A DNA stretch of 64,000 nt from the NCBI GenBank assembly GCA_003415625.1, contig PYIU01000001.1, positions 5,704,746 through 5,768,745 on the forward strand. Direction: 5' to 3'. Origin of the DNA: Aquanectria penicillioides (taxonomy: Eukaryota > Ascomycota > Sordariomycetes > Hypocreales > Nectriaceae). Of the stretch, positions 12,158 through 24,285 are shown piece after piece. The position numbers were made by a program, and so were the translations under genes. The notes below the pieces were generated by a model. That model did not search any database, had not been told where the DNA came from, and was given only the letters and a program-made list of their open reading frames with translations. The number at the start of each line of letters is the position of its first letter. The first letter of the stretch is position 1.

Positions 12158-15100
12158 GGGACGAGAGGGAGAGAGTTGTTATTTTACGCAGGCGTCATCA
12201 GGCAGACTCGTCTACGAGGTGCTTTGTTTGACTCTTGGGAAACAGTGAATCACGCGAGCACACACACATACGCCAGACAAACCAACTCAACGGGGTCTAG
12301 GTTTGGAGATGCAGGACGGAGATGGGGGAGGGGAGGGAGGTTATATACACCAGGCGTCCCGAGTGTGTATATATAGTGCATCCCGACACAAGTCAGGGAA
12401 CAGACAGTAGCGTACCAGCTTAGGCCGAGGCAAGGACCAAGTGTGCGCTGCAACACGAGCGAGCGGGTGGAGTAGCGGTCCAGGGGTAACCTTCACCTAG
12501 AATAAGGCTGAGTCGCTGCCATGCCAGGATGACGCCCGGGGCAGCACACATACAGTACAGTGCAAACCCAGTAGTGCACCTCCTTAGTGGACTATGGTAG
12601 CGCTGTGTAGGTAGGCTGGTAGGTACTTAGGTGGCTATGTAGTACATACCTAGGTAGACATACACCTATCACAGGTGCGAGGGTGCGAGGTGGGAGCTGG
12701 TTGGGGGAGAGCGCTCCAGTGCCAGTGCCAGCGCCAGCGCCAGCGACAACCACAGCGAAAGCCGCCCCAGTCAGCGGTGGATAAGCACAACCCAAGTCCC
12801 ACTATGGTGCCTGCGTGCTTCTGCTCGCGCTGCGTCGTCCTGCTTGTGCTTCTCCTTCTGGCCTGGTAGGCAGGTAGACCCAGTACAGTAGGTACTGTGT
12901 AGAAGGGGGGAAGATGAGGAAGGGGGGGGGGGGGGGGGGTGCGTGGGACAGATGTGGTGGACGCCCAGCGCCTGGACAGGGGCCCAGCCAGGGGACCCAA
13001 GGAGGCCCAGAACGAGGAGTCAAGGACCCAGAAGGACCAAGGAGAACCAAGGAGGGACCCAGGGGACTCGGGCTCCTCAATTATCGCCAACAAACGCACC
13101 GGAGCGGGCCCCTTCCTGCGCTCCAAGGGGAAGTATTACACACCGAGTAAGCCGTCCGTCCTGTAATACGGAGCGCCGTGCTCTGTCAGCGGGATGTGAG
13201 CAAGGCGGAAACAAGAAGAAGGCATGGCATCCCGCAACTTGTCACGATATTTGTTTGTGGCGCCGCCTCGAGGTTTCCGTCTTTGGGCGATTTTAGGAGA
13301 GCCATGCCGCCGCCACTGGTGTGCAGGTGAGGTGATGGGCGGATGTTTTTTGGTATCAATTATTTTTTTTCTTTCTTTCCCTTTCCTGCCGGGTCCTTAC
13401 CCATCCTCTACTTCGCTTGTCCTTTCCATCGTCATTCCCGAGTTTCAGCCTCCAGACTGACTACTGACTGGAGCCTTGGCTGTCGTACCTGGCCGTCTTC
13501 AGCTTGCGCCCATTTTTTTTCTTCTTGTGCACAGTTTAGACACAGGAATAAATACACCAACAAGGAGGCCAAAGAGGATCCCCCTCCAGGGGTGCCCATC
13601 AAGTGGATCTTTGACGGGACAGGAGTGGCAAACGACTCGATGAGACGGGACGGGGACGGCCGAGAGTCCTTCGTCTTGCATCACACATCACGACACGAAC
13701 ATCGTCGGGAGATGCACGTTCCGGGTTGCTGGCGGCCCGATGATTCGACCACGGCATAAGAAGCTAGATTGTTGAGTGCGTTGCGAGTGCAATGCGGCGG
13801 GACATGTTCAGCCAAGGCGTTTCTCATTGTTTTGTTTTTGAACGGTGCGCTACGGACGGTGCATTTGCGGTGCATTGCGGTGGATGACGTGAACAAGTCA
13901 CGGACCCCTCCACGCCCCTAGCGGAGGGGGGGGATTGAATAACTCTGCTTACAGTCAAGCTACCCAGGCAACCTTGTCGATTTTCAATGCGGAGGTGCTA
14001 CATAGTAGATGTGAGAGACATGGAGAGAGAAAGAGAGCGGCCGGTGAGGAGAAGGTGGAGAGGAGGAGGTGGTGGTGGTGATGATGGTGGCTGACTGCTG
14101 ACCTCGGGGCGACTTGGTCTACGATCCTTTCACGATGACGCCCAAACGGTGAGAGCGAGGCCGCCGCCTCTGGCCCGTCGAACCAAAAGGCTGCGCGCGT
14201 CCCAACGAGGCCTGGCCAGTGGCTGGCAAGCAACTTCGGGCGACGCTGCTCCAAGCCAGTCGGGAACGGACCAGATGAAGGATGCTGTAACCATGGGGGC
14301 CATCAGAAGGCGGCACGTAGAACACAAACGGCCACACGCCTCTCTCGACCTCTGCCTCCTCTCGGTCGTACAGCATTTCCCGGTTCCTGGCTAACTAGAA
14401 TGCTGTGTGATTATACTACATACGTCAACGGTGCGGATCCCGCTGATCACTCCGTACCCTACATGGACGACGCGCATATCCGCATGCACACTCGCATCCG
14501 ATTTATGACCGTCACACATCCATCCGCCCCTGGGATAATGTGCAATCACCTGTTCCATGTTCCATGGAGACCCGACGACCTGCTCGGCATCGGGCTCGCC
14601 CATCAGGATCGGGATGAGGATCAGTGTCGGGATGAGGATCAGGCCAAAAGGGCAAAGTCGGCACATCATCCCCCCCCCCCCCCCAAATCCTCCGAAGCGG
14701 CTCTTGCTTTCGGGACCAAAAGTCTCATGAGTGTCTCAATTTCAATGCACATGCAAGCGCCCGCCTGTACGTCGAACCTAGCCCCGGGTGACGCTCGTGG
14801 GCAGCCATTCAATCATTGTGTGGGTGTGGAGGCTGTGGCGGTGAAACAAACAGGCTTTTCGGCGACAACAATTTTAATAATTCCGCCATCTCTCTTTCAG
14901 CAGCAAGCCTCCATTGTGGCCCATTGTGGCCGCCGTTTTAAGCTTCAAGTCAGTCTGACCCAACCAGCCGGGCTCGGCCACAATGCCACAATGCCAAACG
15001 GACGCTCCGCCTTTTCCATTCAATTCATATGAGTCTAACGTTGGGGCAGTGCCCCATGGGTCACGGCTGAGAGCTACTGGCTTACTCGATCTGGGCGTCA

Positions 15101-18100
15101 AACCAAAAACCAAACAGCCTCCTCCGCTTGGGGGCTCGTCTACAGTCGCTTCACGGTCATCATTCGCCCAGACAGACGCCACTGCCTAGCGCTCTTTTTC
15201 GTTTCGTTTCCTTTCTCTCTCTCTCTCTCTCTCCCACTCTTTTCTTCTTCAAGTCAGTCGATGGCTTCTGGGGGCTGGAACATGTGCCATGCACAGCATA
15301 CATAGCACCGGGCCGTGGATACGCTCCATTTTGTGGTCGCACAAAGCCCAAGTCCAAGCAAGACTAGACGCTGTTTTAGTTCGCTGGGACCCGACCTGGC
15401 TGGGGTTGTCTCCGGAGTGCAGACAATCATATCATCGGAGAATTTTTTTTTTTTTTTTACTCACTTCATCCACAAGGTAAATCGAGATATGCGCACTCCT
15501 GGTGGTCGTCGTATGCTGCACAAGTCGCGTGCTCCGCATACGTAACATCAGTGGAGTCCTTCTCCTCAGTAAAGGGTAACTTGTGCCGAGCTCATCGCCG
15601 AAAGGGACCCCTTTTATTTTCCTTTTATGATGCTCTCTCTCTCTCTCTTTTTTTTTTTTTTTTTTTTAAGCATCCCACCCTCCACCGTCCAAATTCCCTG
15701 GTCTGGCCTCTCTCTCTGCTGCCACCAACACTTGCTGGGGCGGATCGCCAATGACTCTCGGTCGGGGTTTGTCTCAAGCACCGAGCCTTGGCGCCGTCGG
15801 CCGAGCTCGTGAGCGCTGAACTGCCGCGGGGCGGGGAGATTTGACCTGAACGACGCTGAGGCTGACTTTGGGATTTGATGTGGAGGACGCCCCAGCGGCT
15901 TGAGCTAGCGGCGCGCCTGTGCAGCAACACCTCTCCCGAATAAGGGGGCAAGCCTAACCCTCCGCGTCGCTCGGGTTCGCATGGGGCGGCTGGCTCGAAG
16001 ATCTTGGCCTACCTAGATCTCTTTGGTAAGGATCATGGGGCCGTGCTAGAACGTGCTGTCGTCTTGTGCTCTCGCTATGTCACCATTAGTTGGTGTAGCT
16101 GGTCGAGACTTTCTCGTTCTCTGCGGCATGGCCTTCTTCCGACTGAACTACACCTACACCGTTCGAGACATTACCTGACGTCACCCGCGTCGTTGTCTAA
16201 TACCTAACCTGCCCCTCCTGGGCGCTGCTCCTTGGGCTATCCCATTATCCCCTTTTTAGAATTAAAACGGCTCCGCCCAGTGCCGTCGTTCCCATCCGCG
16301 TACCTGTACCAGCACGTCTAATTAGCCGCACGCACGAGGGTGAGAGAGAGAGTCTTACTTAGACCCTGAAGGTGCGCTAACGTGCCAATTCCGTTCAAAA
16401 CTCCATCTCACCGCTGCGCTGGACAAGGGCCCAGTGCCGGGGACCGCATCGCACCGCACCGTTCGTCCACTGCTCGGCTCGAATCGAAGACGTGCTCTGC
16501 GGCGCGCGAGGCCAATATAAGACGCCGCTCCGGACAGGTGCCCGAAACCCTGTCCGCCGCCCAGGTGCCGGCTCCCCAGTCGAGAACTCGGGACCGCCCC
16601 CCTGCTCGATGAGCCGTCTTTCGCAGAAAGAAATGGCCCTTCTGTATGGGCACGCTGACCTGCACTCACACCCACGTTCGGCTGTGAGTGGAAAGTAAGG
16701 CGTTTTTTTCTCTTACTGGCGTGCTGCCAGCCTCGGGAAACGTGGGCACCTCAGCTGTCCACGGTCCCACCCTCTCTACACAGCAGAGTACCGGTAGTGT
16801 ACATAGTAGCACACCCTCGCAGCCGGTGCTATTTCCCTCAACTGCGAGGGGGTCTATGACACACGGCACAGACCCTACCGGCCAAGCTCTCGCAGGGTAG
16901 CATGAGGCTGGCCCTAATGTGACGTCTGAGCCAATACTCCTAGCCGGAAAAGAATGCATTGCATGCTCGCATTCTCATGGCCGCCCATCGTACGTGGCTC
17001 TCCAAGCAACGTGTGCGTATATCCGAGATCGACTTGATTTGCTGTCGGCCACCCCGTGGCATGTCGATTAGCACTGCGGGGGTGTCGATCTGGTGGGTGG
17101 AGGAGACGATCTGCTAATTGGCGATCACCACGCTGATACGAGTTTGGGGCACCAGGCAAGCAAGCAAGCACCAGCTCTGCGAGGCGGGCTTGAGGAGAGG
17201 GGCTCTCTTCGATGTGTCGCTTGTGAGACCGTGTGAGACGAGACATCAGGACAGCTTTCGATATTCGGGAAATCATGACATGAAAGCTTGACGCCTCGCC
17301 GTAGCTAGGTCCATTAGCTACGGGACTGATTGCATTGCAACGCGGGAACAGGTGCCCAAAATGGGCGCTCCATAGCCCATGTGAAAGTCCAAGGTCTAGA
17401 AGCATGGTTTTCGGGACCCCGGAAATTCCATCTGATAGATGGCCTAGACACCGCTCCCTTTTTCTCTTCACCGTCGCTTCCAACCCGCCCCCCCAAAAAA
17501 AGCGCCGTTCCAAAAGAACCGGCCGAGATCATGGCGGGAATCCCAGGCCTCAAGGCTAAGGGGGTGTAGTCTAATGAGCCCAGAACACTAAAAACAGCGC
17601 CCAAGGGCAATAGACACACCTAGGCGCAGAAGCTAGTCCGTCCGCGTCTTCGGGGCTGCGAGGCCAGTGTCAAGAGAACATCATTGTCGGATCATACACA
17701 AACGCTCACTTGATATGAGTGCGGATCACCTCATGGTGGAACGAGAGCAACGGAACAACACCACCGCTAGTTTGCGTGACAACAATGTGATTAGCAATTG
17801 AAGAAAACAACGAGATAAGCTCAACGCGTAAGGCGAGGGTAAAAATAGATTATTGTTTTTTTTTTTGGGTGAATCATGAGCAATGAAAGACGTATTGCGA
17901 ATTGCTGTCGACGTCCGTCCATGGCTCCTATTCTGTGTGGAGGCTGTTGTGGAGACGTTGAACTTCTCAATCCGGCCATGAAGTCTTCAGGGGCATTCGC
18001 AACTCTCTGTTCGAGTTTCAGATTCTTTCCAATTGGTCTTAATTAGAATCTTCATGCTGCAACAAAAGCCCAATGCAATGATCGGTGTAAACTTCTTTCC

Positions 18101-20111
18101 ACCGACAACGGGACAAGACCTGGTCATCAATTACACCCCCAGGGTACGTATGGTGACGTATTTACGAAGAGGAAACAGCATCTACATATCCGTTTTGCAT
18201 GAGTGCCACGCCGTCCAGATGGATCATTAACGCGTGACGGTGGGCGGACAAGTAGTGAAGCAGAGCGTTTGTTGTCCAAAGGATCCGAACAGGCATGCAT
18301 CCAACGACTGGCTGGCCGTGAATCAGGAGACAAAGGATGTAACCCGGCCCAAAGCAACTCGGCAATTCCACACATGAATCTCAATGGCGCCCCATGTTCG
18401 AGTTTTCTCCTCGGGAGCCACCTGGTTGTATTTCGCAGCACTACGAGATGAGATGGAGTTTCCTTGAGTTATTGCTTGTGTGTCTCAAGGGAAACTAGAC
18501 TGGCTCGCCACACGCCAGCGGGTGAGATTTTACTCAAGTTAGATAACATTGTAAACCTGTGGCTCTCGAGGTAAGCTAGACCGGTTGTGATGGAGCGGAA
18601 GAGTAAGTGGGAGTGACATAGTGATTGCTGAGATCATGCCAGGCTTTACTCTAGCCTTATTCATGAGGTCCATAGCAATCACGGCATGAGAAACCATAAG
18701 TATGCGTCAATTCAGCTGCCATTTCCCTGTTTTGATAGCAAATGCCATGTTGCATTAGTCGACTCGGGTTCCCTTATAAACGCCGCGCTTCTAATTGAGG
18801 ACTTCTTCGCCTGCCCTTATCAACTTATATTTAAAGCTGCATGATGATGATAAATTCATCAAGTTTCATAATAGTTCTTATTCTTGCTGCTAGACTAAAA
18901 GTGTTGCTTTTATGAACAATGGCTGGTTGAGGAATACCAAACCGTGACCAATTCCTCCTCCTCAAAACATCTGAGTCTCAGTAAAACCCTTCGCGCCTGG
19001 TTCTCTATCTGTACGTTTTTAATAAAATTCCCCATAGCATTCCCATATGTTCAATAGGTAAGCTTATGACTCCTTTCCCGGGTCACCTTTTACTTCTTTT
19101 GCAACAACGGCAAGCCAATTCATTGTTTCTAAGTTGCGGAGAGGGATGTGATTTGGAACAACAGTAGTGACGGCAACTCTTGTATCATGTTTGTTGAGTT
19201 TTTGAATCCTCCAATGTGGTACAATGATTCACAACAAATAGAAAGAGTATCATGGTCAACGACTTCAAGGTCGAGAGATAACCACGATCCCCTATTGTTC
19301 CATGAGGGGGCCATGTTTTCCAAGGAGCCTCAAATTAATTTTTCCTACATTGCAAGTTCAACCACAGTAGTAATTGAGTCAACTCCAATTCATTGTCAGC
19401 TCTCTTTGCTTCCTGAGCGCAAGACCTAGTTCGAAAGCTCGTCACTTAGTACACCATCACTTCATTCTGTAATTCCTGTTCTATGCATATCTGTTGATTA
19501 ACCATTGAAAATGGAACATCATTTTCTCTAAGTAACAGCATCTTGATTCAGGCGTTCAATCAAATCCCACATGATTATCCGTAGATGTCAGGCTCATCTA
19601 TGAGCAAGGAACACTAACAGTCGTGGAGGGATGCTTACAGACCCCTACAGCTTATAGATGCACCCGGCGTTTGAAAAGCTTTAATTCCAGCCATTATTCT
19701 CGGAATGAGAGACCTTTTTTTTACATGCCCTTTTTGCTCACCCCCTATCTCCACACCACACTTGGCTTTGACCCCGAGGAGAAAAACACGAAGTTGCTTA
19801 GGACCTCGGTGCACTTTTATTAGTCCATTTTTTATTTAGTCTTTTGTCTCATCACCTTAAAAACAAGCCTCCAATACCGTATATATCCTTTCCTCAAACT
19901 CGTAGCAGTAGGGTAATGCTCTCCTACAATCCCTCTCTTGACAGCAAGACATATAAACAATACTCGTCATATACCACCGGTCCTCTAGTCTTACTATCCT
20001 TTCCCTTTTCGCGCTGTTCTTATTATATGGCTTCTACAGCCTGTCTTTGGCCATGATTGTCTGTGCATTGCTTCAAAGTTTTCACCTAAAACATGTCTAA
20101 AAATTTCTTCC
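12158..20111. other. Gene-poor region (first 8 kb)
   Basis: No reading frame with recognisable domains or coherent exon structure. 12.2-13 kb is GC-rich with CCAGCG/CCAGTG repeats (12717-12745) and an 18-nt poly(G) (12922-12939). 13.3-16.4 kb is full of pyrimidine tracts: CT repeats near 15215 and 15630, T18 near 15441, T19 near 15650, and C runs near 14671. 18.5-20.1 kb is visibly AT-richer. The longest frames (14400-15032 plus, 16914-17513 minus) have low-complexity or unrelated composition. The part next to 12.2 kb should include the cyclin promoter. Non-coding RNA genes cannot be excluded. Confidence 0.5.
12922..12939 (+). repeat. Poly(G) homopolymer, 18 nt
   Basis: Uninterrupted G run followed by a strongly purine-biased stretch with GGACCCAAGGAGG-like units to about 13070. 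Such tracts can adopt G-rich structures and are prone to length errors. Confidence 0.85.
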
Positions 20112-20600
20112 TCGTCTCTTGTGGCCTTTCGTTCCTCGAGCAGGTTCCATGCAAAGGGTGGCTTGTTTCGAACGGATTTTCGGGTATCCTGTAATTTTCT
20201 TATTTTCCCACTTACAAAATTCCAAAAAATTCCATCCTCTCTTCCCTTGCGAGCGGCCTCTCGTTCCTCGAGTGTGTTCTATGCAAAGAGCAGCTTGCTT
20301 AAAACGGATTTTCGTGCAGTCCGCAATTGTCCCATTTTCTCAAAAAAAGAAAATCTTCTTCTCTTCTCTTGCGGCGGCCAGCGGCCTGTCGTTCCTCGAG
20401 CGTGTTCAGTGCTAAGGGCAACTTGCTTAGAACGAACTCCAGTGCGTTCCGCAAGTTCTCTAGTGTCTTGATCTTCCAGTCTCTCTAGTCTGGTCCCTTC
20501 AGTCTCTTGTTTCCAGTCTCTCGTTCCTTGACCGTGTTCTGTGCGAAGGGCAGCTTGTTTGGAACGGAGTCTAGTGCATTCCTCAGGAACTCTCAATCCT
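20112..20600 (+). repeat. Four-copy degenerate tandem repeat, ~130-bp period
   Basis: The core CGTTCCTCGAGYRYGTTC recurs with its GTTCC at 20131, 20263, 20391 and 20523 (spacings 132, 128, 132). Each copy continues with TGCAAAGGGCAGCTTG-like, then GAACGGA-like, then CAGTCCGCAA-like blocks and is preceded by a CT-rich TCTCTTG block. Copies are diverged by substitutions and small indels, so this is an old array. An open frame crosses part of it (20119-20415) but other copies are not in frame, so I do not call it coding. It lies about 280 bp from the tRNA gene. Confidence 0.8.
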
Positions 20601-20876
20601 ACTCCCAACTAATCAAAAGTCCTCGCAGCATGCATGCATGGTGAACAGCTAGCTGGTCCAAGTCAAGGAAAGGTACTCTTAAGTCACTACCCCCACTCAT
20701 CAGGACAACTACTTTTCTGCTCCAACCCTAAACAACTCCAGATAAACTTACTCATAGAAGAATACCGACACAGAAAAAAAGAAAGAAGAAAGAAGAAAAA
20801 GAACAGAAATCAATCAGGGGATGCATGAAGTCAATTTGGCATGCGAAAAGGCAAAAAAGGATTGAAGTCAGAGCTC

Positions 20877-20983
20877 GGGCCTGACCGGGGATTGAACCCG
20901 GGACCTCGCGCAATCTTTTCTGAGAAAACAGGGACTTAGAGTTCCATCCCGAAGCACGAATCATACCGCTAGACCATCAGGCC
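20877..20983 (-). tRNA. tRNA-Pro (anticodon CGG) with 35-nt intron
   Basis: Minus-strand cloverleaf. Acceptor arm GGCCTGA (20983-20977) pairs with TCAGGCC (20884-20878), discriminator C at 20877. The D-arm region reads TGGTCTAGCGGTATGATT and contains the A box. Anticodon stem CGTGC/GCGCG with one T-G wobble, loop TT-CGG-G, anticodon at 20951-20949. The intron 20947-20913 sits in the canonical position after base 37. The T arm is CCGGG-TTCAATC-CCCGG and contains the B box. Mature length 72 nt. A T-rich stretch downstream on the minus strand (about 20860-20845) could serve as the Pol III terminator. Assignment as tRNA-Pro rests on the CGG anticodon and the similarity of the arms to fungal tRNA-Pro. 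Confidence 0.93.
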
Positions 20984-22377
20984 GCTTACTTAGTTAGCTA
21001 GGAATCTTCAATGGGTACTTATATATTGTAACGCTAATTTTGGATCGATTTAGATAAATTCGAGTGATGTTTGCACTATTCAATAGAAGCAAAGCGGATG
21101 CCAATATCAGCCCTCGGCTTTTTCGATGCCTGCCTTTTCAATCATCTATTTGAGACGTTGATTATATGAAGCCCGACGATTACATGGGCAGTCCAGTCTT
21201 GGTGGCAAGCCCATAAGCGGGCTTCTCACCTACCCTTGACCCAGGCTTGTTTGAAAAACGCTAAGGCTGATGTCTGATTGTTATTGCCGCACTCGTTGAG
21301 TAATCGAAGTATTCTTCTCATCCAAAGGGTACGATTCGTAAAGCCTGTCAAACTGACCAGCTCTCTTAGAAGCGTGAACTGCACAGTTTATTCAATCCTC
21401 AGGCTGGCTTGTTGTTTCTTCGATGAACCGGGATGTACCACGCTACTGCAAGGTTTTTCCACTAATTTTAATTGGCTACAGCCGCTTGTTGTTCAAGTGA
21501 AGCTGACCGGATTCTGACGACCCGTTTGGATGGGTCGGAAGAAATACATTTCAGTACGACTCCACCGTGAAGTACATTCTTGTACTCCTCAGGTCACTGT
21601 GACCGGCTTTACAATTACGCCCTATATCAACCTAGGCAGAATGCGTTGCACCCAAGTTCATCATCAGTGCTTGTGTCTAATCATGATACCCATTCGAATA
21701 GACAATCTTCGAAAGCCATATCTGGGAACCCCTGGACGCACATACCCTGGACTTATCGTTGGCTACATTTGAATAGTCTTCTGGATTTGTTGACTGATGG
21801 TGGCCCACCTGAGCTCCAAAGCTCCGGTCTGAGTAAGTCTGAGTCATGGTGGGTTGATCGGCGGGAGTGAGTGCCATTTGGCGGTGTGTCGTAGTGCTTG
21901 TTGTTGTTCGTGGCATACTTAGCAGCGAATTCATCGGGTACGTATGTCTACTCACAGCTCGCACTTGAATAGTTGAAAATCAATCGGGCGCAAAATCGAC
22001 TCCTTTGGAGGTGTGGTCCTCGACCGCCTGTAGCTGCAAGCGCCTGGCTAGCTAGTCACATTGAAGGTTGGGCAGGAATGTAAATTGGGCAAGCTCTTTA
22101 GCTCTTGACATTTTTTGCAGGCTCCTGACTCTGACCAACGGAGGTTATTGAACAAGTAGGATAAGAATAGCAACATAGAGGCCAAGGCAAGTAGTACTTC
22201 ATTGGGGTGGTTTGCTTTGCTTTTGACTTGGTGGCCAGATGTGGTAAGTCAGCATTGCTGTGTCGGCAATATGTTTGCCTGCCCCTCCGTGGGGCCGAAC
22301 CTTAATTTGACACCTTCAACCTCCAAAGCTAATTAGGCAACACACCGCGCATCCTCACCTTATCATGATCATCCACG
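20984..22377. other. Intergenic upstream of the RBR ligase gene
   Basis: About 1.4 kb with no supportable gene. Several short frames on both strands lack recognisable motifs. The last few hundred bases, ending TATCATGATCATCCACG before ATG 22378, should contain the promoter and 5' leader of the ligase gene. An out-of-frame ATG at 22364 precedes the start by 14 nt. Confidence 0.5.
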
Positions 22378-24285
22378 ATGGTATTCTCTGGGCTACGCAA
22401 CTCAGGCGATAAAGCCCCTTCCAAGTTGAAGGCGACCGTCGACATCGAACCCGACTACATCCACGACGAGGCGCAGCTTCTGAGCATCCCTCCCGAGCAG
22501 CCCGATCTGCGTCAGCTCAACAACAGTCTCGAGGCCCTCGCCGCCATCTTTCCCGACATCCAGATCGAAGTCTTCCGCGAACTACTGTCGAACTTCGATG
22601 GGGAGTCCCGCCTGGCGGTGGTAGCCGATGCGCTGCTCAAGAACCGCGTCACCTGGGTCAAGGGGCGGTGGAGGGTTGATAAGGAGCCCCAGGCCGCAGT
22701 GATACCACGGACGGAAGCTTTTCGCAGCAACGAATATAAAAACGCGGTCCAGTCGCTGGCATGGCGCGAGTTCAAGGGCCTTTCACGATCGACCATCAAC
22801 GCAGTGCTGGCGGAATCAAACTATTCATACCTCGAAGCCCGGCAAACCCTCGTAACATTGTCCTCGAAATCATGGCGCTTTACGATATCCTCGCTGTTCT
22901 TCCGGCGCAAGCCTGTCGTCACGGGAGAGGCAGAGAACCACCCACTGGTGTCATGGCGCTCAACAGGCCAAGGTTCTATCATACCTACGATTCGCTCCAC
23001 GGGCAGCCCCGAGCTGGACCATGAACTATACAACATACTTGTGGCACCCTTGAAGGATCAGGAACGGGAAGATAGAGAGACAAAGGATCGGGGATTGGCA
23101 TTTCTCCTCAACAACGAAGAGGCAGAGGAAGCGGAAGCGACTCACGACTGTGCTTGCTGTTTCACGTCAGCGGCATTCGAAGAGTTTACGCAGTGCAACC
23201 GAGATGGACACATGGTTTGCTTCCGGTGCGTGCAGCACTCGATTAAGGAGGCAATTTTTGGACAGGGCTGGAAAAGCAGTATCAATCCAGAGACGGGGAC
23301 TCTGAAGTGCCTCGCTGTGGACGGTGATGGGTGCCCTGGACACATCCCTGCCGAGCATATCAGGCGAGCCATGGAGGAGGAAAAGATGGGTGCCGAGATC
23401 CTACACAAGCTTGATCGACGACTTGCTGAGCATAGCCTCCTTGCTTCAAATCTTCCTCTTGTACGATGCCCATTTTGCGACTACGCGGAAATCGACGACC
23501 TTTACACGCCTTCAGAAGAGGCAACGCTTCGGATCAACGCCACCAGCATATATAACCTGTTCTTCTTGATTCTCTGCATCGGCACCATCCCCTTCGTCTT
23601 CCCCGTCATTATCATATCTTCCATCATCTGCCTCGTCCTCAGCACGAGGCAATCCTTTGGCAATTTGATTTCCGGCGAATGGTCCAGAGCACTCACACGT
23701 CACCGGCGCCGTCGGCGTGGCCTCAAATTTACATGTCAAAATGCCGAATGTCAGCGGGTTTCATGCCTTTCCTGCACCAAATCCTGGCACGATATACATG
23801 TCTGCAACGAGTCCTCTCTTCTCGCTCTGCGCACACAGGTCGAGCAAGCCATGAGCATGGCTATCAAGCGCGTGTGCCCCCGCTGCAACACGTCCTTTGT
23901 AAAGAACGCAGGCTGCAACAAGTTGACTTGCCCGTGCGGCTACAAAATGTGCTACGTCTGTCGCGCGGACTTGAGTGAGGAGGGCTACCGACACTTTTGC
24001 GATCATTTCCGACCCGACGGTGACCCGACGCCCTGCAAGGAGTGCGACCGATGCAACCTCTGGGAGTCCGAGGACACGGAAAAGGTGCTGCAAGCGGCAC
24101 GAGAAGAGGCGGAGCGCAAGTGGAAAGCCAAAGAGAATCGGGACCTTTCGGGAACGGAAAGGGCCTTTTTGGAGACGGGCGTGGCCAAGCAGAAGAGCGA
24201 TCACGTGGAGCGGGTGCTATCTAACGGCAAAATTCCCACGCTTTCAGAAGTATTTGATGTTATCACGGAAACAGTTTTTATTTAA
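22378..24285 (+). CDS. RNF216-like RBR (RING-IBR-RING) E3 ubiquitin ligase with an internal membrane hairpin
   Basis: Predicted ubiquitin ligase working by a RING2 cysteine thioester. Intronless, 635 residues. Residues ~43-100 (LRQLNNSLEALAAIFPDI) look like a CUE-type ubiquitin-binding helix set. RING1 spans ~258-319 (CACCFTSAAFEEF, HMVCFRCVQHSI). The IBR starts with CPFC at 364-367 and resumes at ~453 (CQNAECQRVSCLSC, WHDIHVC). Between these halves lies a hydrophobic stretch at ~388-422 (YNLFFLILCIGTIPFVFPVI) long enough for two short membrane passes, flanked by R/H-rich RHRRRRRGLK. RING2 follows at 500-528; by analogy with HOIP and parkin, Cys513 (AGCNK) is the catalytic residue. The C-terminal CKECDRCNLWE and a charged helix match the RNF216 family. 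Membrane location is inferred. The stop lies 233 bp from the convergent FOX2 stop. Confidence 0.9.
   Translation: MVFSGLRNSGDKAPSKLKATVDIEPDYIHDEAQLLSIPPEQPDLRQLNNSLEALAAIFPDIQIEVFRELLSNFDGESRLAVVADALLKNRVTWVKGRWRVDKEPQAAVIPRTEAFRSNEYKNAVQSLAWREFKGLSRSTINAVLAESNYSYLEARQTLVTLSSKSWRFTISSLFFRRKPVVTGEAENHPLVSWRSTGQGSIIPTIRSTGSPELDHELYNILVAPLKDQEREDRETKDRGLAFLLNNEEAEEAEATHDCACCFTSAAFEEFTQCNRDGHMVCFRCVQHSIKEAIFGQGWKSSINPETGTLKCLAVDGDGCPGHIPAEHIRRAMEEEKMGAEILHKLDRRLAEHSLLASNLPLVRCPFCDYAEIDDLYTPSEEATLRINATSIYNLFFLILCIGTIPFVFPVIIISSIICLVLSTRQSFGNLISGEWSRALTRHRRRRRGLKFTCQNAECQRVSCLSCTKSWHDIHVCNESSLLALRTQVEQAMSMAIKRVCPRCNTSFVKNAGCNKLTCPCGYKMCYVCRADLSEEGYRHFCDHFRPDGDPTPCKECDRCNLWESEDTEKVLQAAREEAERKWKAKENRDLSGTERAFLETGVAKQKSDHVERVLSNGKIPTLSEVFDVITETVFI

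Noticed and set aside
14400..15032. 210-codon plus-strand frame
   Set aside because: Contains a poly-Pro run from a C homopolymer, has no domain, no plausible splice context and no recognisable similarity.
16914..17513. 199-codon minus-strand frame
   Set aside because: No motif, mixed composition, and it overlaps competing frames in the gene-poor region.
20119..20471. Overlapping frames through the 130-bp repeat array
   Set aside because: The frame is not kept across copies (spacings of 128 and 132), and the amino-acid repeats simply reflect the DNA repeat.
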